Shown here: positions 1 through 8,941 of the stretch, one piece after another
Position numbering within the stretch: the stretch's first letter is position 1
Layout of the letters: each line of letters begins with the position of its first letter
Source of the DNA: Candidatus Segatella intestinihominis
GTDB taxonomy: Bacteria > Bacteroidota > Bacteroidia > Bacteroidales > Bacteroidaceae
Length of the DNA: 21,613 nt
Reading direction: 5' to 3'
Assembly (NCBI GenBank): GCA_900548535.1
Contig: URLG01000046.1
Location: 1-21,613, forward strand
The notes under the pieces: generated by a model
Seen by the model: only the letters and a program-made list of their open reading frames with translations
Database searches by the model: none
What the model was told of the DNA's origin: nothing
Position numbers and translations under genes: made by a program

Positions 1-2009
1 GTACAGAGGTAGTATTCTCTGTAAAGGACAGCGACGTGAAGTTCACCATCTTCACCACCCGTGCCGATACCATGTTTGGCGTAACCTTCATGGTTTTGGC
101 TCCAGAGAGCGAGTACGTACAGCAGGTAACTACCGCCGACCAGAAGGAAGAGGTAGAGAAATACCTCGACTACGTGAAGAAGCGCACCGAGTTGGACCGT
201 ATGGCCAACCACAACGTAACTGGTGTATTCTCAGGTAGCTACGCCATCAACCCATTCACAGGCGATGCCATCCCAGTATGGATTTCAGAATATGTATTGG
301 CTGGATATGGTACAGGTGCCATCATGGCTGTGCCAGCTCACGACAGCCGTGACTACGCTTTCGCTAAGCACTTCAACTTGCCTATCATCCCTCTTATCGA
401 GGGTGCCGACGTATCAGAGGAGAGCTTTGATGCCAAGGAAGGTATCGTAACCAACTCACCTGTAGAGGGCAAGGCAAGCGCAGATGGATTCTCTCTCAAC
501 GGCTTGACCGTAAAGGAGGCTATCGCCGCTACCAAGAAGTATGTTACCGAGAAGGGTATCGGTCGTGTGAAGGTAAATTATCGCCTTCGTGACGCCATCT
601 TCTCTCGCCAGCGTTACTGGGGCGAGCCATTCCCTGTATATTACAAGGACGGTATGCCACAGATGGTTCCAGAGGAGTGCCTTCCACTCGAATTGCCTGA
701 GATTGAGACCTATAAGCCAACTGAGACTGGCGAGCCACCATTGGGCAGAGCCAAGAAGTGGGCGTGGGATGCAGAGAAGAAGCAGGTAGTAGACAAGGAC
801 CTCGTGGACAACAAGACCGTATTCCCATTGGAGCTCAATACCATGCCAGGTTTCGCAGGTTCATCTGCTTACTATCTGCGCTATATGGATCCACACAACG
901 ACTCTTGCCTCGTAAGTAAGGAGGCTGATGAGTACTGGCAGAACGTGGACCTCTACGTAGGTGGTTGCGAGCATGCTACCGGTCACTTGATTTACTCTCG
1001 TTTCTGGAACAAGTTCCTCTTCGACCTCGGCGTAAGCTGCAAGGAAGAGCCATTCCAAAAGTTGGTAAACCAGGGTATGATCCAGGGTCGCTCTAACTTC
1101 GTATATCGTATCAACAGCGATGACCACGACAAGGCTCCAGTCTTCGTAAGCTTGGGCTTGAAGAAGGATTACGACGTAACTCCTATCCACGTAGACGTCA
1201 ATATCGTAAGCAACGACCAGCTCGACATCGAGGCATTCAAGGCATGGCGCCCTGAGTATCAGAATGCTGAGTTCATCTTGGAGGATGGCAAGTACATCTG
1301 CGGTTGGGCTATCGAGAAGATGAGTAAGAGTATGTTCAATGTGGTTAATCCAGATATGATCGTAGAGAAATATGGTGCTGATACCTTGCGTCTCTATGAG
1401 ATGTTCTTGGGCCCTGTAGAGGCAAGTAAGCCTTGGGATACCAATGGTATCGACGGTTGCCACCGCTTCCTGAAGAAGTTCTGGGGTTTGTTCTATGAGA
1501 ACCGCACCGACAACTTCTTGCCATCCGACGAGGCTGCTAAGCCTGAGAGTCTGAAGAGCGTACACAAGCTCATCAAGAAGGTATCTGAGGACATCGAGAA
1601 GTTCTCTTACAATACTTCTATCTCAGCCTTCATGATTGCAGTGAACGAACTCGGTCAGCAGAAGTGCCACAACAAGGAACTCTTGAAGAATCTCGTGATC
1701 CTCATCGCTCCATTCGCTCCACACATCGCCGAGGAGCTTTGGGAAGCACTGGGCGAGCAGGGCAGCGTTTGCGACGCAGAGTGGCCTAAGTACAATGAGG
1801 AATACCTCAAGGAGAACGACATGCAGCTCACCATCTCATTCAATGGTAAGGCTCGTTTCCAGATGTCATTCCCAGTGGATACTCCTAACGATGAAATCCA
1901 GAAGCAGGTATTGGCTGACGAGAAGAGCCAGAAGTACTTGGAGGGCTTCAACGTATTGAAGGTCATCATCGTACCAAAGAAGATAGTCAACGTAGTGTTG
2001 AAGAAGTAA
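1..2009 (+). CDS. leuS: leucyl-tRNA synthetase, 3' part (5' end outside window)
   Basis: Class I leucyl-tRNA synthetase, which charges tRNA-Leu with leucine in the cytoplasm. The open frame runs in from the window edge (first full codon at base 3), so the GTG at 36 is internal and not a start. The N-terminal part with the HIGH motif is missing. Visible parts in order: the CP1 editing domain, with TTRADTMFG near base 54 and the GTGAIMAVPAHDSRD stretch; the return to the catalytic core (RDAIFSRQRYWGEPFPVYY); a long insertion before the catalytic loop; the KMSKS loop at 1317-1331; then the anticodon-binding domain and a small C-terminal domain. About 668 residues are visible. Identification is secure. 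It is followed after 17 bases by the YitT-family gene, so it may head or feed the long + strand operon. Confidence 0.97.
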   Translation, partial: TEVVFSVKDSDVKFTIFTTRADTMFGVTFMVLAPESEYVQQVTTADQKEEVEKYLDYVKKRTELDRMANHNVTGVFSGSYAINPFTGDAIPVWISEYVLAGYGTGAIMAVPAHDSRDYAFAKHFNLPIIPLIEGADVSEESFDAKEGIVTNSPVEGKASADGFSLNGLTVKEAIAATKKYVTEKGIGRVKVNYRLRDAIFSRQRYWGEPFPVYYKDGMPQMVPEECLPLELPEIETYKPTETGEPPLGRAKKWAWDAEKKQVVDKDLVDNKTVFPLELNTMPGFAGSSAYYLRYMDPHNDSCLVSKEADEYWQNVDLYVGGCEHATGHLIYSRFWNKFLFDLGVSCKEEPFQKLVNQGMIQGRSNFVYRINSDDHDKAPVFVSLGLKKDYDVTPIHVDVNIVSNDQLDIEAFKAWRPEYQNAEFILEDGKYICGWAIEKMSKSMFNVVNPDMIVEKYGADTLRLYEMFLGPVEASKPWDTNGIDGCHRFLKKFWGLFYENRTDNFLPSDEAAKPESLKSVHKLIKKVSEDIEKFSYNTSISAFMIAVNELGQQKCHNKELLKNLVILIAPFAPHIAEELWEALGEQGSVCDAEWPKYNEEYLKENDMQLTISFNGKARFQMSFPVDTPNDEIQKQVLADEKSQKYLEGFNVLKVIIVPKKIVNVVLKK

Positions 2010-2026
2010 CAATAGATAAATAGTAT

Positions 2027-2980
2027 ATGCAAATAGCTATTAATCAAAATATTAAGAATGAGGTCAAGGATTATTTCTACATAACCCTTGGCCTCATGCT
2101 GTATACATTCGGCTTTACAGTTTTCCTCTTGCCCTATCAGATAGTAACGGGCGGTGTAACCGGTCTTGCTGCCGTCATCTACTACGGCACAGGCATCCCT
2201 ATCTACCTGTCATATTTCGTCATCAACGTCATCTTGCTGGCATTGGCACTAAAGGTATTGGGACTCAAGTTCATGCTCAAGACGGTGTATGCCATCTTCA
2301 TGCTCTCCTTCCTGCTCGCCCTGGCACAAGGCTGGGTAACGGGACCGCACGGGGAGATGACCAAGATACTGGGCGAGGGCCAGGACTTCATGTCGCTCGT
2401 CATAGGATGCTGCTGCACAGGACTTTCGCTAGCCATCGTATTCCTGAACAATGGCAGTACGGGCGGCACCGACATCATCGCCGCAGTGGTAAACAAGTAT
2501 CACAACATCTCGCTGGGCAGGGTGCTCATCTTTGTGGATTTCCTCATCGTGGGCAGTTCCTTCTTCGTATTCCGCGACAAGCCGGGCTATGAAACCATCG
2601 ATGCAGTAAGAAAGGTAGTATTCGGTCTCTGCACCATTCTCATCGAGAACCTGATGCTGGACTATGTGATGAATGCCCGCCGAGAGAGTGTGCAGTTCCT
2701 GATATTCAGCCAGAAATATCAGGAGATAGCCAATGCCATCGGCACGCAAATGGATCATGGCGTAACCATCCTGGACGGTCATGGCTGGTATACCGGCAAT
2801 GAGATGAAGGTGCTCTGTATCTTGGCCAAGAAAAACGAGAGCGTCACCATCTTCCGCATCGTAAAAATCATCGACCCGAATGCCTTCGTGAGCCAGAGTT
2901 CCGTCATCGGTGTATACGGCGAGGGATTTGACGAGATGAAAGTGAAAATCAAGGAAAAAGACATTCAACAATTACAATAA
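2027..2980 (+). CDS. YitT-family membrane protein (DUF161 + DUF2179)
   Basis: A 317-residue integral membrane protein. The first ~200 residues carry about five hydrophobic segments, including the family-typical stretches LLPYQIVTGGVTGLA and FLNNGSTGGTDIIAAVVNKY. The last ~90 residues form a soluble domain matching DUF2179 (FLIFSQKYQEIANAI, GVTILDGHGWYTG, and a region resembling ligand-binding regulatory domains). The YitT family is widespread and its biochemical role is not established; a transport function is often suggested. The gene starts 17 bases after the leuS stop, and its stop codon shares one base with the rdgB start (TAATG), which indicates co-translation with rdgB. Family assignment is good; function is unknown. 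Confidence 0.88.
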   Translation: MQIAINQNIKNEVKDYFYITLGLMLYTFGFTVFLLPYQIVTGGVTGLAAVIYYGTGIPIYLSYFVINVILLALALKVLGLKFMLKTVYAIFMLSFLLALAQGWVTGPHGEMTKILGEGQDFMSLVIGCCCTGLSLAIVFLNNGSTGGTDIIAAVVNKYHNISLGRVLIFVDFLIVGSSFFVFRDKPGYETIDAVRKVVFGLCTILIENLMLDYVMNARRESVQFLIFSQKYQEIANAIGTQMDHGVTILDGHGWYTGNEMKVLCILAKKNESVTIFRIVKIIDPNAFVSQSSVIGVYGEGFDEMKVKIKEKDIQQLQ

Positions 2981-3588
2981 TGAAGATAGTATTTGCAACC
3001 AATAATCAGCATAAGCTGCAAGAGATACGCGACATTCTGGGCAGCGAGTTCGAGGTAGTATCACTCAAGGAGATAGGCTGCGACGTAGATATTCCAGAGA
3101 CGGGTAACACCCTGGAAGAGAACGCCCTGCAAAAGGCGCAGTATGTATACGACCATTACCACCTGAGCTGTTTTGCCGACGACACTGGCTTGGAGGTAGA
3201 GGCACTGGATGGCGCACCTGGAGTACACAGTGCCCGCTATGCCGAGGGAACCGACCACGACAGTGAGGCAAACATGGCAAAACTGCTGCGAGAGCTGGAT
3301 GGCAAGGAGAACAGAAAGGCTCGTTTCCGCACGGTTATCTGCCTGATAGAGAAGCAAGATGTATGCCCATGCGGCTGCACCAGCATCAAGAAGATACACC
3401 AGTTTGAGGGCATCGTGAATGGCAGCATCGCCAACGAGAAGCACGGCACCGAGGGCTTCGGTTACGACCCAATCTTCGTGCCAGAAGGCTATGACAAGAG
3501 CTTTGCCGAGCTGGGTGAGGAAATCAAGAACGGCATCAGCCACAGAGCCAGAGCCGTGAAGAAACTCGTGGAATATCTGAAGAAGTAA
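2980..3588 (+). CDS. rdgB: XTP/dITP diphosphatase (Ham1/RdgB family)
   Basis: A 202-residue non-canonical purine NTP pyrophosphatase. It hydrolyses XTP, dITP and ITP to the monophosphates so that deaminated purines are not incorporated into DNA or RNA. Family motifs are all present: N-terminal FATNNQHKLQEI, the FADDTGLEVEALDGAPGVHSARYA block with acidic metal-binding residues, GTEGFGYDPIF, and the C-terminal SHRARAVKKL. Length is normal. A short cysteine-rich stretch (CPCGC, residues ~128-132) lies in the variable loop of the family. The ATG overlaps the stop of the upstream gene by one base, and the next gene begins one base after this stop, so it is embedded in the operon. Confidence 0.96.
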   Translation: MKIVFATNNQHKLQEIRDILGSEFEVVSLKEIGCDVDIPETGNTLEENALQKAQYVYDHYHLSCFADDTGLEVEALDGAPGVHSARYAEGTDHDSEANMAKLLRELDGKENRKARFRTVICLIEKQDVCPCGCTSIKKIHQFEGIVNGSIANEKHGTEGFGYDPIFVPEGYDKSFAELGEEIKNGISHRARAVKKLVEYLKK

Positions 3589-3589
3589 A

Positions 3590-4486
3590 ATGATCAATTC
3601 TCTTTCGATACTAATCCCTACATATAATCATGTATGCCTTGAGCTTGTAAAGTCCTTACAAGCTCAAGCCGCTGCATTGCCCGATTTCGAGTACGAAATT
3701 CTGGTGGCAGACGATGGCAGCACCGACCGCCTCACCATCTATGAAAACCGCGAGATACGCTCGCTACCCTACTGCCGCTATATCGAAAGAGAAAAGAACG
3801 TGGGCAGGGCTGCCATCCGCAACTTTCTGGCAGAAGAAGCCCTGCATCCCTGGTTGCTGTTCATAGACAGCAATATGCAAGTAATTCATCCTCAATATCT
3901 TACCACATACCTGCAATCAGAAGAAAGCGACGTTATCTATGGTGGATACCAGATTAAGCGAAACGATGAGAAATACCAACACAATCTGCGCTACATCTTT
4001 GAGTGCATCGGTACCCAGAATGCTGACTACAAGCAGCGCCAAGCCAATCCATACGGAGATTTCCATACCTCCAACTTTATGGTAAAGCAAGACATCATGC
4101 TGCAATATCCACTGGATGAGCGATTTACTACTTATGGCTACGAAGACGTTTTATGGGGGAAAACGCTCCAAGAAAACCAAATTAAGATATTGCATATAGA
4201 CAATACATTGGGATATGAGAATTTCATCGGCAACATGAGTTTCCTCTATAAGACAGAAGAGAGCCTGCGCACCCTCAACCAGTTTAAGGAAGAACTGCAG
4301 GGCTACTCCAAAGTACTGGATTATGCCCAGAAAATGAAACGCTGGCATCTCTATCCATTCTGCCAAAAACTATATCCCCTGCTCAGTTTGCCAATAAAAG
4401 CTAGGCTCACAGGCAATAAACCCAGCATTTTCTGGTTTAATATATATAAGTTATTATACTATATACATTTAGACAGAAACATATAA
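3590..4486 (+). CDS. family 2 glycosyltransferase
   Basis: A 298-residue GT-A fold glycosyltransferase. The N-terminus has the GT2 signature LSILIPTYN and the nucleotide-binding ADDGSTD (D41, D42). NVGRAAIRN follows, then the region where GT2 enzymes carry a metal-binding DxD. Here it reads FIDSNMQ (D93-S-N95), so the second acidic residue is replaced by Asn. The C-terminal half has TYGYEDVLWG, similar to the GxED motif of galactosyltransferase-like C-terminal domains and probably holding the catalytic base. No membrane segment is obvious, so the enzyme is likely cytoplasmic or peripheral and uses a nucleotide sugar. Donor and acceptor cannot be told. It starts one base after rdgB and lies 20 bases before porZ. 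Confidence 0.9.
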   Translation: MINSLSILIPTYNHVCLELVKSLQAQAAALPDFEYEILVADDGSTDRLTIYENREIRSLPYCRYIEREKNVGRAAIRNFLAEEALHPWLLFIDSNMQVIHPQYLTTYLQSEESDVIYGGYQIKRNDEKYQHNLRYIFECIGTQNADYKQRQANPYGDFHTSNFMVKQDIMLQYPLDERFTTYGYEDVLWGKTLQENQIKILHIDNTLGYENFIGNMSFLYKTEESLRTLNQFKEELQGYSKVLDYAQKMKRWHLYPFCQKLYPLLSLPIKARLTGNKPSIFWFNIYKLLYYIHLDRNI

Positions 4487-4506
4487 AAAACGTAGCATAA
4501 CCCAAT

Positions 4507-6537
4507 ATGAATAAGAAGATATCAGTCATCATCATAGCGCTGCTGCTTCAGGTAATACAACTGCAAGCAGCCATAGGCGACTGGAAAGCCTACATGGCGT
4601 ACCACGACGTACAGGAGATAGAACAAGCCGGAAACCTGGTATTTGTCCAGGCTTCCAACAACCTCTATGTCTACAATCAGAACGACCAGAGCATCCAGAC
4701 CTTCAGCAAGATGGACTATCTGAGCGATTGCGACATCGAGCACATCGCTTACTGCCAAGCCGCCCATCGCCTGCTCATCCTCTATAGCAACTCCAACATC
4801 GACCTCATGAACACCAGCAATTATGAGGTTACCAATCTGGCAGATTACTATAATGCCTCTACCACTGGCGACAAGACCATCTATGACATCTACATAAACG
4901 GCAAATATGCCTACATGAGCAATGGTTTCGGCATCGTAAAGGTAAATGTGGCAGATGGAGAAATCAGCGATACATACAACTTAGGCTTCAAGGTAAACTG
5001 GTGCGAAATCAAGGATAATTATATCTATGCCTATAGCCAAACAGATGGTAAATATCGCGCTCCCCTTACCACTAACTTGCTCGATAAGAATAACTGGAGC
5101 AAGGTGGGAGGCTATGCTGCAAAACAGCAAGCAGACAAGAGCGAACTCAAGCAGATGGTAAGCAAGCTGAATCCTGGAGGACCTAAGTATAACTATTTTG
5201 GCTTCATGAAGTTTGCCAACAACCAGCTGTACACTTGTGGCGGTGGATTTGCAGTGGGCATCTCTAGAAAAGGCTGTATCCAGATACTAAAGAATGAAGA
5301 ATGGAACATCTATCCAGACGAAAATATAACCTCTAAGACAAATGTAACTTATGAAAATTTGGAATGTCTGGACTATGACCCAGCAGATACAAGTCATATC
5401 TTTGTAGGAGGCAGAAATGGTCTCTACGAATACAAAAATGGAAACTTCGAAAACTATTATAACTACGAGAACTCTCCAATAGAAAGATATAATAACAGAA
5501 GCAAAGAATACGAGCTCATAACGGGAGTGAAATTTGACAAAGAGGGCAATCTTTGGATGCTGAATAGTCAAGCTCCGACTCAATCACTTATAGAATTTAC
5601 TAAAGATAAGCAATGGATAAGCCATCAGCTACCCGACTTGATGAAACTTGACGCTGCAGGTTTTACCAATAAGAGTCTTGGCTTATTGGGAAATATGCTG
5701 ATTGATAGCAGAGGCCTCTTATGGTTTGTCAATAACCACTGGATTGTACCTTCTCTCTATTGTTATCAGTTTTCTGAAGACAATTCTGAAGAAAGACTTA
5801 ACGCTTTCACCAGTTTTGTAAATGAAGATGGAACAGAAGTATCAGTAGGTGCTGTGAGATGCACAGCAGAAGACAAGGATGGCAATATCTGGATAGGCAC
5901 TAGTGCTGGTCCTTTATTATTAGATCCTAACCAGATAACAGCATCTGCACCAATATTTACCCAAGTGAAAGTGCCTAGAAATGATGGAACTAACTATGCA
6001 GACTATCTGCTGAGTGGAATAGACGTTTCTTGTATAGCTGTAGATGGAGCCAACCGCAAATGGTTTGGTACCAAAAAAAATGGCATATATCTTATCAGCG
6101 AGGATAATCTATCAGAAATACATCATTTCACCACACTTAATAGTCCTCTGCTTTCCAACGGAATAGAATCTATCGCCATTAATGAAAAATCGGGCGAAGT
6201 ATTTATTGGAACAGACAAGGGTCTATGCTCATATATGTCTGACTCCAGTACTCCAAACGAAAGCATGACTTCTGATAATGTGTGGGCTTATCCTAATCCT
6301 GTAAAACCTGACTACATAGGACTTATCACCATCGTAGGACTGAGCCAAAACGCCGATGTCAAGATACTTACTTCGAATGGTAGGATAGTAAATGAAGGCA
6401 AGAGTAATGGCGGTACATACACCTGGAATGGTTGTGATGCTAATGGGAAAAAAGTAGCCAGTGGCATATATATGGTTGCTACTGCCACTAATGATGGTGA
6501 AAAAGGCACTGTCTGCAAAATAGCTATTATAAAGTAA
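4507..6537 (+). CDS. porZ: PorZ-like type IX secretion system protein (double beta-propeller with C-terminal sorting domain)
   Basis: A 676-residue surface protein. A signal peptide is visible at residues 1-22 (lysines, then ISVIIIALLLQVIQLQAA). The mature start IGDWKAYMAYHDVQEIEQ, followed by NLYVYNQND, FSKMDYLSDCDIEHIAY and LLILYSNSNIDLM, resembles the N-terminal propeller of PorZ. Blades continue with two-component-regulator-propeller repeats (DKEGNLWMLN ~344, DSRGLLWFVN ~400, DKDGNIWIGT ~456, ANRKWFGTKKNGIYL ~515). Residues ~593-676 form a T9SS C-terminal domain (VWAYPNPVKP, then an Ig-like FlgD-type fold ending SGIYMVATATND...KIAIIK). In Porphyromonas, PorZ belongs to the PorU-PorV-PorQ attachment complex and presents A-LPS to the sortase PorU. 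The role here is inferred from resemblance. Another propeller protein with a sorting tail is the main alternative. GC content falls inside the gene near base 5280. Confidence 0.78.
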   Translation: MNKKISVIIIALLLQVIQLQAAIGDWKAYMAYHDVQEIEQAGNLVFVQASNNLYVYNQNDQSIQTFSKMDYLSDCDIEHIAYCQAAHRLLILYSNSNIDLMNTSNYEVTNLADYYNASTTGDKTIYDIYINGKYAYMSNGFGIVKVNVADGEISDTYNLGFKVNWCEIKDNYIYAYSQTDGKYRAPLTTNLLDKNNWSKVGGYAAKQQADKSELKQMVSKLNPGGPKYNYFGFMKFANNQLYTCGGGFAVGISRKGCIQILKNEEWNIYPDENITSKTNVTYENLECLDYDPADTSHIFVGGRNGLYEYKNGNFENYYNYENSPIERYNNRSKEYELITGVKFDKEGNLWMLNSQAPTQSLIEFTKDKQWISHQLPDLMKLDAAGFTNKSLGLLGNMLIDSRGLLWFVNNHWIVPSLYCYQFSEDNSEERLNAFTSFVNEDGTEVSVGAVRCTAEDKDGNIWIGTSAGPLLLDPNQITASAPIFTQVKVPRNDGTNYADYLLSGIDVSCIAVDGANRKWFGTKKNGIYLISEDNLSEIHHFTTLNSPLLSNGIESIAINEKSGEVFIGTDKGLCSYMSDSSTPNESMTSDNVWAYPNPVKPDYIGLITIVGLSQNADVKILTSNGRIVNEGKSNGGTYTWNGCDANGKKVASGIYMVATATNDGEKGTVCKIAIIK

Positions 6538-6539
6538 TA

Positions 6540-7493
6540 ATGAGACAAGTAACGTATGTAAGTTATATAAAAATATGGGCAATGATAATCGTGGTATTTT
6601 ATCATTGCCTTTGCGGCTATAGCAATATATGGGGTGAAGAATATTCGTGGCAAACAGTACCCACATGGTTTCATCTATCCCATATATTGGTATATTTCCA
6701 CATGCCCATTTTTACCCTAATGAGTGCATATTTATACGGATATTTAAGTTGCTCAGGCAGATACCAAAGTTCGTGTTCCTTTATCTGTAAAAAGACAAAA
6801 CGCCTCCTTATACCATATATCGTGTGGAGCTTACTTATCTGCATCATTCAGAAATGGGACTTAACATATTTACTATGTGGTATATCCCATCTATGGTACT
6901 TATTCTTTTTATTTGAAGCCTTTATCATATTCCACTTCATCAATAAAATTCCTCATTGGAGTAAATACGTTTTATTTATATCCTTATATTCAGCGTGTTG
7001 TATTATCAACTATTATGATCCGACTCCCTTTATGGGAATAGGTTATTTTGTTAGATATATGCCCTATTTCATCATAGGCTATTATATATACTTCATCTTA
7101 GAAAGAGACATCATAAAGAAAAAGGTTGCTTCTTATACAGCAATCGCATGCTCACTTCTATTTGCACTAGAGTATGTATTAGACAACAACAAATTCATAC
7201 TCGCAGGATTGAGCCTCCTACTCATTATCTGCATCACCATCCTAAGCAAACAAAATGAAACACAACTGGTAGGCAGAAAAAGAATATTAAAACTGGATAA
7301 ATATGCGATGGGTATGTATATCATACACCATATCATCATACAGGAGACCAATAGTTCCACCCTAGGACAGCAATATATGGAGCATTACATCCTTTATCCC
7401 ATCGTGCTATTCATTATGAGCCTTGGCATATCTTGGCTCATCACATACATCTTGCAAAAGTCAAAACTTGGAAATATTATAATCGGCTCTTAA
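6540..7493 (+). CDS. acyltransferase family 3 membrane protein (probable glycan O-acyltransferase)
   Basis: A 317-residue, very hydrophobic protein with about ten membrane segments. The N-terminus VSYIKIWAMIIVVFYHC matches the Acyl_transf_3 signature, with a basic residue (K11) eleven positions before the conserved His (H22). FHMPIFTLMSAYLYGYL and KKTKRLLIPYIVWSLL are the next two family landmarks, and a late MGMYIIHHIIIQE segment is typical of the C-terminal part. Members such as OafA and WecH move acetyl or succinyl groups onto surface polysaccharides or lipid-linked sugars in the inner membrane. It starts two bases after the porZ stop, so the two are very probably co-translated. The acyl group and acceptor are unknown; modification of the glycan made by neighbouring transferases is the natural reading. 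Confidence 0.85.
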   Translation: MRQVTYVSYIKIWAMIIVVFYHCLCGYSNIWGEEYSWQTVPTWFHLSHILVYFHMPIFTLMSAYLYGYLSCSGRYQSSCSFICKKTKRLLIPYIVWSLLICIIQKWDLTYLLCGISHLWYLFFLFEAFIIFHFINKIPHWSKYVLFISLYSACCIINYYDPTPFMGIGYFVRYMPYFIIGYYIYFILERDIIKKKVASYTAIACSLLFALEYVLDNNKFILAGLSLLLIICITILSKQNETQLVGRKRILKLDKYAMGMYIIHHIIIQETNSSTLGQQYMEHYILYPIVLFIMSLGISWLITYILQKSKLGNIIIGS

Positions 7494-7507
7494 TAATTCA
7501 CATAACA

Positions 7508-8920
7508 ATGTATAATAACAAAAGATTCATAACATTTATCATCATAAGCGCACCAATCATCTTATTGGGAATTTTACAGATATTACCAACATTTGATGAT
7601 TGGACAACTTTGTCGGCTCCCAACAGAGATCCAAATTTCCTACAATATTTTCTTCCTTATGGAATGACTTGGCGACCAGGAGATGCCCTCATTGGCTATG
7701 TCAATGGATTAAGCCCCAAGCTTTTTCCTACCTTGAATCATATCCTTGTATTCACCTCACATATAGGAAGTATGATTATGGTATATCTTATCACACAAAA
7801 ACTGGGATTTAAGCCAATAGCCAGAAACATCGCCACCATATTTTTCTATATATCCCCCTGTGTACTAGGAAATATCCTTAGTTGCGATGCTACCAACCAA
7901 AGTTTTGCACATTTCTTTGGAATCCTATCTGTATATCTATATTTAAGTATCAACAACAAATATAAATATATAGCATGGACCATTTGCGTCTATCTATCAG
8001 CAGCCTTCAAGGACAATGGCATAGCCTGGGCCATTATTCCCCCTATCGTAAGCTTTGCCTTCCTAAAAATAGAGAAAGAAACATTAAGGAAAGACTTGAT
8101 GATAGGATTAGCCATTGCCATCATATATGGCGTGATAAGACTCACCATTCCCCATAACCTATTTATCAATGCCAGCTATGCTGATGATGTAGTCAGCCTA
8201 CACAGCCGTATCAAAGGATTTGTTACTTGGATAGGATATACATGGTTTTCTGCTGATTATATATGCATTGTACATCAACCTAGCAGAAATCTTCTTGTGG
8301 CGACATTAACTCTATTCCTGTCTCTTCCACTTATGATAACATTGTGGAAAAACAAAAATATATGGCAAGGTAAGACCATCTTTTGCTTATTGGCAGCTTT
8401 CACTCTAGTAGTATCTCCTAATCTACTCATCAGCATGACCATCATGAACGCTTATGGCTCACTGGGCATAGCTGCTATTATTATGGGATACTTAATAGAG
8501 AAAAGTCAGTTATCAAAGAAAAAGCTATCCATCTTATTATATTTATATATGTTATCTGTAGCCATTATAGATATTCACCATTGGTATAACGCTTGGCAAA
8601 CTTCTCTTCCTGAAAAGAGCATATCACAAGCCATCGTTCAAAAGACAGGAAAACCTGTGGATAAAGCATATTGCATATTGATAAAAGATGATTATCCCAA
8701 GTACTCATCCTTCTGCGTACCAAAAGATGAAACTATAGGTTGGGGAAGGTCTATTTGGCATGCCACAGGATATAAATGGCCCCAATACGTAAACGATACT
8801 ACCATCGACAGAACTCATAAGGCTAAAGAAATAGCTTATAGCATAGCCAACCATAAAATAAAACATGGCTATAAAGCTGTTTGGATAGTAAACAAAGAAG
8901 AAGTAACAGTCATTAAATAA
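7508..8920 (+). CDS. polytopic membrane protein, GT-C-like (possible lipid-linked-sugar glycosyltransferase)
   Basis: A protein of 470 residues from the ATG at 7508. An in-frame ATG at 7433 would add 25 residues but lies inside the previous gene; MYNNKRFITFIIISAPIILLG makes a proper cytoplasmic start plus first membrane helix. There are about ten to eleven hydrophobic segments. The first extracytoplasmic loop carries paired acids (PTFDDW, D30/D31), followed by TWRPGDALIGYVNG. This arrangement is seen in GT-C enzymes such as PMT and ArnT, where loop-1 acids are catalytic. The C-terminal ~80 residues are soluble and probably periplasmic. I do not recognise a specific family. A GT-C enzyme using polyprenyl-phosphate sugars is the best guess, and a polysaccharide ligase or polymerase cannot be excluded. 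It lies between the acyltransferase and the CotH-like gene, and the DNA is AT-rich. Confidence 0.7.
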   Translation: MYNNKRFITFIIISAPIILLGILQILPTFDDWTTLSAPNRDPNFLQYFLPYGMTWRPGDALIGYVNGLSPKLFPTLNHILVFTSHIGSMIMVYLITQKLGFKPIARNIATIFFYISPCVLGNILSCDATNQSFAHFFGILSVYLYLSINNKYKYIAWTICVYLSAAFKDNGIAWAIIPPIVSFAFLKIEKETLRKDLMIGLAIAIIYGVIRLTIPHNLFINASYADDVVSLHSRIKGFVTWIGYTWFSADYICIVHQPSRNLLVATLTLFLSLPLMITLWKNKNIWQGKTIFCLLAAFTLVVSPNLLISMTIMNAYGSLGIAAIIMGYLIEKSQLSKKKLSILLYLYMLSVAIIDIHHWYNAWQTSLPEKSISQAIVQKTGKPVDKAYCILIKDDYPKYSSFCVPKDETIGWGRSIWHATGYKWPQYVNDTTIDRTHKAKEIAYSIANHKIKHGYKAVWIVNKEEVTVIK

Positions 8921-8941
8921 TCATAAATTAAAAACATCATT

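Noticed and set aside
861..1565. Long open frame of 234 codons on the - strand inside leuS
   Set aside because: It lies fully antisense to well-conserved leuS coding sequence, shows no family features, and results from the codon bias of leuS.
2429..2971. Open frame of 180 codons on the - strand in the YitT-family gene
   Set aside because: Antisense shadow of a recognisable membrane protein gene; the translation has no plausible domain.
3061..3597. Open frame of 178 codons on the - strand over rdgB
   Set aside because: Antisense to a complete rdgB with all motifs; hydrophobic look only.
7433..7507. Upstream ATG that would lengthen the first GT-C-like protein by 25 residues
   Set aside because: It lies within the acyltransferase gene and adds a His/Lys-rich piece before a proper N-terminal helix; the ATG at 7508 after a 14-base gap is more natural.
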